Assembly (NCBI GenBank): GCA_946531785.1
Contig: CAMNAT010000073.1
Span: 1 to 8,233, forward strand
DNA length: 8,233 nucleotides
Direction: 5' to 3'
Source: an uncultured Oscillospiraceae bacterium
Lineage (GTDB): Bacteria; Bacillota; Clostridia; UBA1381
The notes beneath the pieces are model-generated. The model saw only the letters and a program-made list of their open reading frames with translations. It ran no database searches and was not told the origin of the DNA. This document shows, one piece after another, positions 6,104 to 8,233 of the stretch. Position 1 is the stretch's first letter. Each line of letters opens with the position of its first letter. The position numbers and the translations under genes were made by a program.

Positions 6104-7270
6104 TTACGGTGAAGTTTCAGCCGTTGCCGACACAGGCGGCAATGACGGCTGCGGCGTTGTCACCGGCGGCATAACGATATTGTTTATAACGCACAGCTCA
6201 TCGTCTGTCACAGATGAGACCTGATAGCCCTTCAGCTCCGCCACATTCGATGTCCTTATATATCCGCCAAGCGTGAGCTTACCGCCGTAGCTGAGCACCG
6301 GATTGCGATTTGACGGATCGGCATACCACATATTTTTTCCGTCCGTACCGAACATCCTCATGACCTGCTCCTGTATCTGCGGCATATTCGGCACGAGCAC
6401 AGATTCGTCAGCCGCATAGGTAGCCACAGTTGCGAGCGTTTCCGAATGTATTCCCTTTGATGAGAAGTTGGTTAGGAACTTTGAAAATCTCGCAACATCT
6501 CCTACTGTGAGATTTGTCTTTACCGACGACATTATATCCTGATATATTGCCGGGATCTTCGGGATAAGTCCCGCGTTCATCTTCTGATCGGTGAGCGTCC
6601 TCAGGAAATTCTGCTGTACCTCAATACGCTCCTCGTCGCCGCGGGTATAGCCTCTGCCGTGGTTGTCCTTTCTGTAACGCAGAAGATGCACGACCTGTTC
6701 ACCGTTGAGATACTGCGGTCCCGGAGCGAGATTTATATGCAGGTTCTGGTACGGGTCGTCGTATTTCATACCGACGCCGTCCTTGTAAAGGTCGGGGATA
6801 TCGAAATATACAGGGCCGAGCTCGTCAATGACCTTTGCCACCGCCGCGAACGAGAAATCTATATAATAGTTTATCGGCACGCCCGTTATTCGCGTTACCG
6901 CCTCGCAGGTTGCGACCGGACCGCCCATCTTTCCGTCAATATAGTACGCATGGGCTGCGTTCAGCTTCTGATAACGGTTGCCGATGAACATCCTGAGATC
7001 TCGCGGCATAGAAATAAGATTCGCGGTACCCGCCTGTATATCGTAGCAAACAAGCACCATCGCGTCCGTTCTCAGTCCGTCCTCATCTGTGCACATCAGA
7101 AGCGCGTTTATCTTTCCGGTCTCGGAAAGGCGCAGGGGCTTGCCCCCCGCCGATGAAAGCGAATCCGCGCCCGGCAGCCTGACCAAGCCGAGAAACAGAC
7201 AAAAGCAAAGAATCATAACTCCAATAGTTCCGCAAAGAACCTGGAAATATTTCTTAACACTGAATTTCAT
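6104..7270 (-). CDS. LytR-CpsA-Psr (LCP) family cell-wall polymer ligase
   Basis: LCP enzymes transfer undecaprenyl-phosphate-linked anionic polymers (teichoic acids, capsule or other glycopolymers) to peptidoglycan on the outer face of the membrane. The 388-residue protein has a short basic cytoplasmic start (MKFSVKK), one membrane segment (about 10-30) and then the extracellular LCP domain. Catalytic and lipid-phosphate-binding features are present: RTDAMVLV (67-74; Arg67, Asp69), SMPRDL (87-92; Arg90, Asp91), the KLNAAHAY block (102-109), HLLRYR (195-200; Arg198, Arg200) and GDEERIEVQQNFL (211-223; Asp212, Arg215). The C-terminus (about 367-388) is a Pro/Thr/Ser-rich tail. An in-frame TAA three codons before the ATG fixes the start. 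The nearest SD-like AGAGGT is about 11 nt upstream, a rather long spacing. The polymer attached cannot be deduced. No convincing terminator follows before the rimP promoter. Confidence 0.93.
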   Translation of the reverse strand: MKFSVKKYFQVLCGTIGVMILCFCLFLGLVRLPGADSLSSAGGKPLRLSETGKINALLMCTDEDGLRTDAMVLVCYDIQAGTANLISMPRDLRMFIGNRYQKLNAAHAYYIDGKMGGPVATCEAVTRITGVPINYYIDFSFAAVAKVIDELGPVYFDIPDLYKDGVGMKYDDPYQNLHINLAPGPQYLNGEQVVHLLRYRKDNHGRGYTRGDEERIEVQQNFLRTLTDQKMNAGLIPKIPAIYQDIMSSVKTNLTVGDVARFSKFLTNFSSKGIHSETLATVATYAADESVLVPNMPQIQEQVMRMFGTDGKNMWYADPSNRNPVLSYGGKLTLGGYIRTSNVAELKGYQVSSVTDDELCVINNIVMPPVTTPQPSLPPVSATAETSP

Positions 7271-7301
7271 ACCTGATAGTTACCTCTTTTTTCAACATTA
7301 G

Positions 7302-7352
7302 CTTATACCATTCTATTGGTATTATACCACATAATTGTTACGATACTGTATC
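7302..7352. repeat. GGTAT/ATACC repeat cluster at the LCP promoter (possible operator)
   Basis: Several short symmetric elements overlap the promoter. On the - strand these are GATACAGTATC (7352-7342, 5-bp arms) over the -35 region, GGTATAATACC (7328-7318, 5-bp arms) over the -10 box, and ATACCA-N6-TGGTAT (7322-7305, 6-bp arms) over the predicted start. TGGTATAA also occurs twice in direct orientation, 19 bp apart. The symmetry is read directly. A regulator binding here is inference, and AT-rich promoters produce such short repeats by chance. Confidence 0.35.
7321..7350 (-). promoter_or_regulatory. Extended -10 promoter of the LCP gene
   Basis: On the - strand a perfect TATAAT (7326-7321) is preceded by TG one base upstream (TGGTATAAT), an extended -10 element. 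The -35 region is weak: the best candidate is TACAGT (7350-7345) with an 18-nt spacer, consistent with an extended -10 promoter that needs little -35 contact. The expected start is near 7314, giving a leader of roughly 44 nt before the LCP ATG. Confidence 0.65.
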
Positions 7353-7384
7353 CGTATTCTAACTTTTTACTAACATTTAACGGA

Positions 7385-8233
7385 TCACATCAGCTTCAGC
7401 ACATTGTCCGCGCCTACGGTGATGCCGAGCTTTGCCGATTCGTAGGTCAGCCCGCCCTGCATATATGCCGTGTACGGCTCCCGTACCGGTGCGTCCGCAG
7501 AAAGCTCTATCGACGCGCCCTGTATGAATGAGCCCGCCGCCATTATCACCTGATCGCGGTAGCCGGGCATATCCCACGGCTCCGGCACGACAAAGCTGTC
7601 TACCGGCGCGCCCTTCTGCATGCCCTGAATGAACGCGATGAGCTTGTCCCTGTCCTCGAACCGCACCGACTGGATGATGTCATGCCGCTCCTCGCCGGGA
7701 ACGGGATCGGTCTTAAAGCCGAGCTCTGTGAATACCGACGCGCACAAAGCCGCCGCCTTCATTGCCTGCATAACGATATGCGGTGCCATGAAAAAGCCCT
7801 GATACGCCATGCGGTTGAAGTCGAGTGACGCGCCGCATTCGCGGCCTATGCCCACGCAGGTCATACGGTATGAGCAAAGCTCGATGAGATCGCGCCGTCC
7901 TGCGATATATCCGCCCGTCGGCGCAAGTCCGCCGCCGGGGTTCTTTATGAGTGAGCCAGCCATAAGATCCACGCCGTGCTCCGTAGGCTCTGTCGCGTCG
8001 GAGAACTCGCCGTAGCAGTTATCCGCCATGCATATGGTATCGGGCGATATGCTCTTTACGAACTGAGCTATCTCCCCTATCTTTTCCGCCGAATATGTCG
8101 GGCGCCAGCCGTAGCCCTTTGACCGCTGCATGAACACCGCGCGGATCTTTTTCTCCTTTAAAGCCTTTTCTATTGCCGCATAGTCCGGCTCGCCGTCGAC
8201 CGCGGGGATCAGCATGCCTGAGACCGGATCGAG
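7385..8233 (-). CDS. Methionine gamma-lyase family PLP enzyme (YnbB/'aluminum resistance protein' family), C-terminal part; 5' end outside window
   Basis: This is a fold-type I pyridoxal-phosphate enzyme of the group annotated as methionine gamma-lyase family or aluminum resistance protein (YnbB in Bacillus). The biochemical reaction of most members is not established. The frame is open through the window edge, so 282 C-terminal residues are visible against a usual length of about 410-430. The in-frame ATG at 8215 is internal. Motifs (numbered from that ATG) include VFMQRSKGYGWRPT (27-40), MADNCYGEF (63-71) with the Asp65 expected to contact the pyridine nitrogen, and AGSLIKNPGGGLAPTGGYIAG (86-106) with Lys91 as the expected Schiff-base lysine, followed by RECGASLDFNR and a C-terminal EPYTAYMQGGLTYE block. 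It is co-directional with the LCP gene, 114 nt upstream of it; no clear terminator was seen in the gap. Confidence 0.9.
   Translation of the reverse strand, partial: LDPVSGMLIPAVDGEPDYAAIEKALKEKKIRAVFMQRSKGYGWRPTYSAEKIGEIAQFVKSISPDTICMADNCYGEFSDATEPTEHGVDLMAGSLIKNPGGGLAPTGGYIAGRRDLIELCSYRMTCVGIGRECGASLDFNRMAYQGFFMAPHIVMQAMKAAALCASVFTELGFKTDPVPGEERHDIIQSVRFEDRDKLIAFIQGMQKGAPVDSFVVPEPWDMPGYRDQVIMAAGSFIQGASIELSADAPVREPYTAYMQGGLTYESAKLGITVGADNVLKLM

Noticed and set aside
6659..7156. 165-codon + strand frame opposite the LCP gene
   Set aside because: No family resemblance was seen, and the LCP catalytic motifs on the - strand fully explain the sequence.
1..8233. Search for mobile elements, CRISPR arrays, tRNA/rRNA genes, riboswitches, toxin-antitoxin or defence genes
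   Set aside because: None was seen. Intergenic space is limited to about 45, 170 and 114 nt, and all larger intervals are occupied by conserved housekeeping or enzyme genes.

Overview
This window looks like a stretch of chromosomal housekeeping DNA from a member of the Bacillota (Firmicutes), probably a gut-type clostridium near the Oscillospiraceae/Ruminococcaceae. The lineage is inferred from three things: the Gram-positive operon layout rimP-nusA-rnpM(ylxR)-ylxQ-infB-rbfA, a LytR-CpsA-Psr cell-wall ligase, and a YnbB-type PLP enzyme. Family and species cannot be fixed from the sequence alone.

Layout. On the + strand, positions 1-981 hold the C-terminal two thirds or more of a sodium-coupled NSS/SNF-family amino-acid-type transporter. 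It converges on rbfA. The two stop codons lie inside the arms of one perfect 24-bp inverted repeat (980-1030) that can act as a terminator in both directions. From 5933 down to 1026, on the - strand, six tightly packed genes form one operon: rimP, nusA, rnpM/ylxR, ylxQ, infB and rbfA. Gaps are 17, 3, -4 (overlap), 6 and 2 nt, and most ribosome-binding sites lie inside the preceding gene. A near-consensus sigma-A promoter (6019-6047) drives a leader of about 80 nt carrying a 9-bp perfect hairpin (5966-5986). Upstream, also on the - strand, are an LCP-family cell-wall ligase (6104-7270) with its own extended -10 promoter among GGTAT/ATACC repeats, and the C-terminal part of a methionine gamma-lyase-family (YnbB-like) PLP enzyme (7385-8233) cut by the window edge.

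How the genes work together. The six-gene operon couples transcription elongation/termination control (NusA), 30S maturation (RimP, RbfA), translation initiation (IF-2), an RNase P-binding regulator (RnpM/YlxR) and an L7Ae-fold RNA-binding protein (YlxQ). The flanking genes (transporter, LCP ligase, PLP enzyme) have no evident functional link to it.

I found no mobile element, CRISPR array, tRNA, rRNA or defence system, and nothing that supports a wholly new system. The points most worth a second look are regulatory: the shared terminator that contains both stop codons, the rimP leader hairpin, and the repeat cluster at the LCP promoter.
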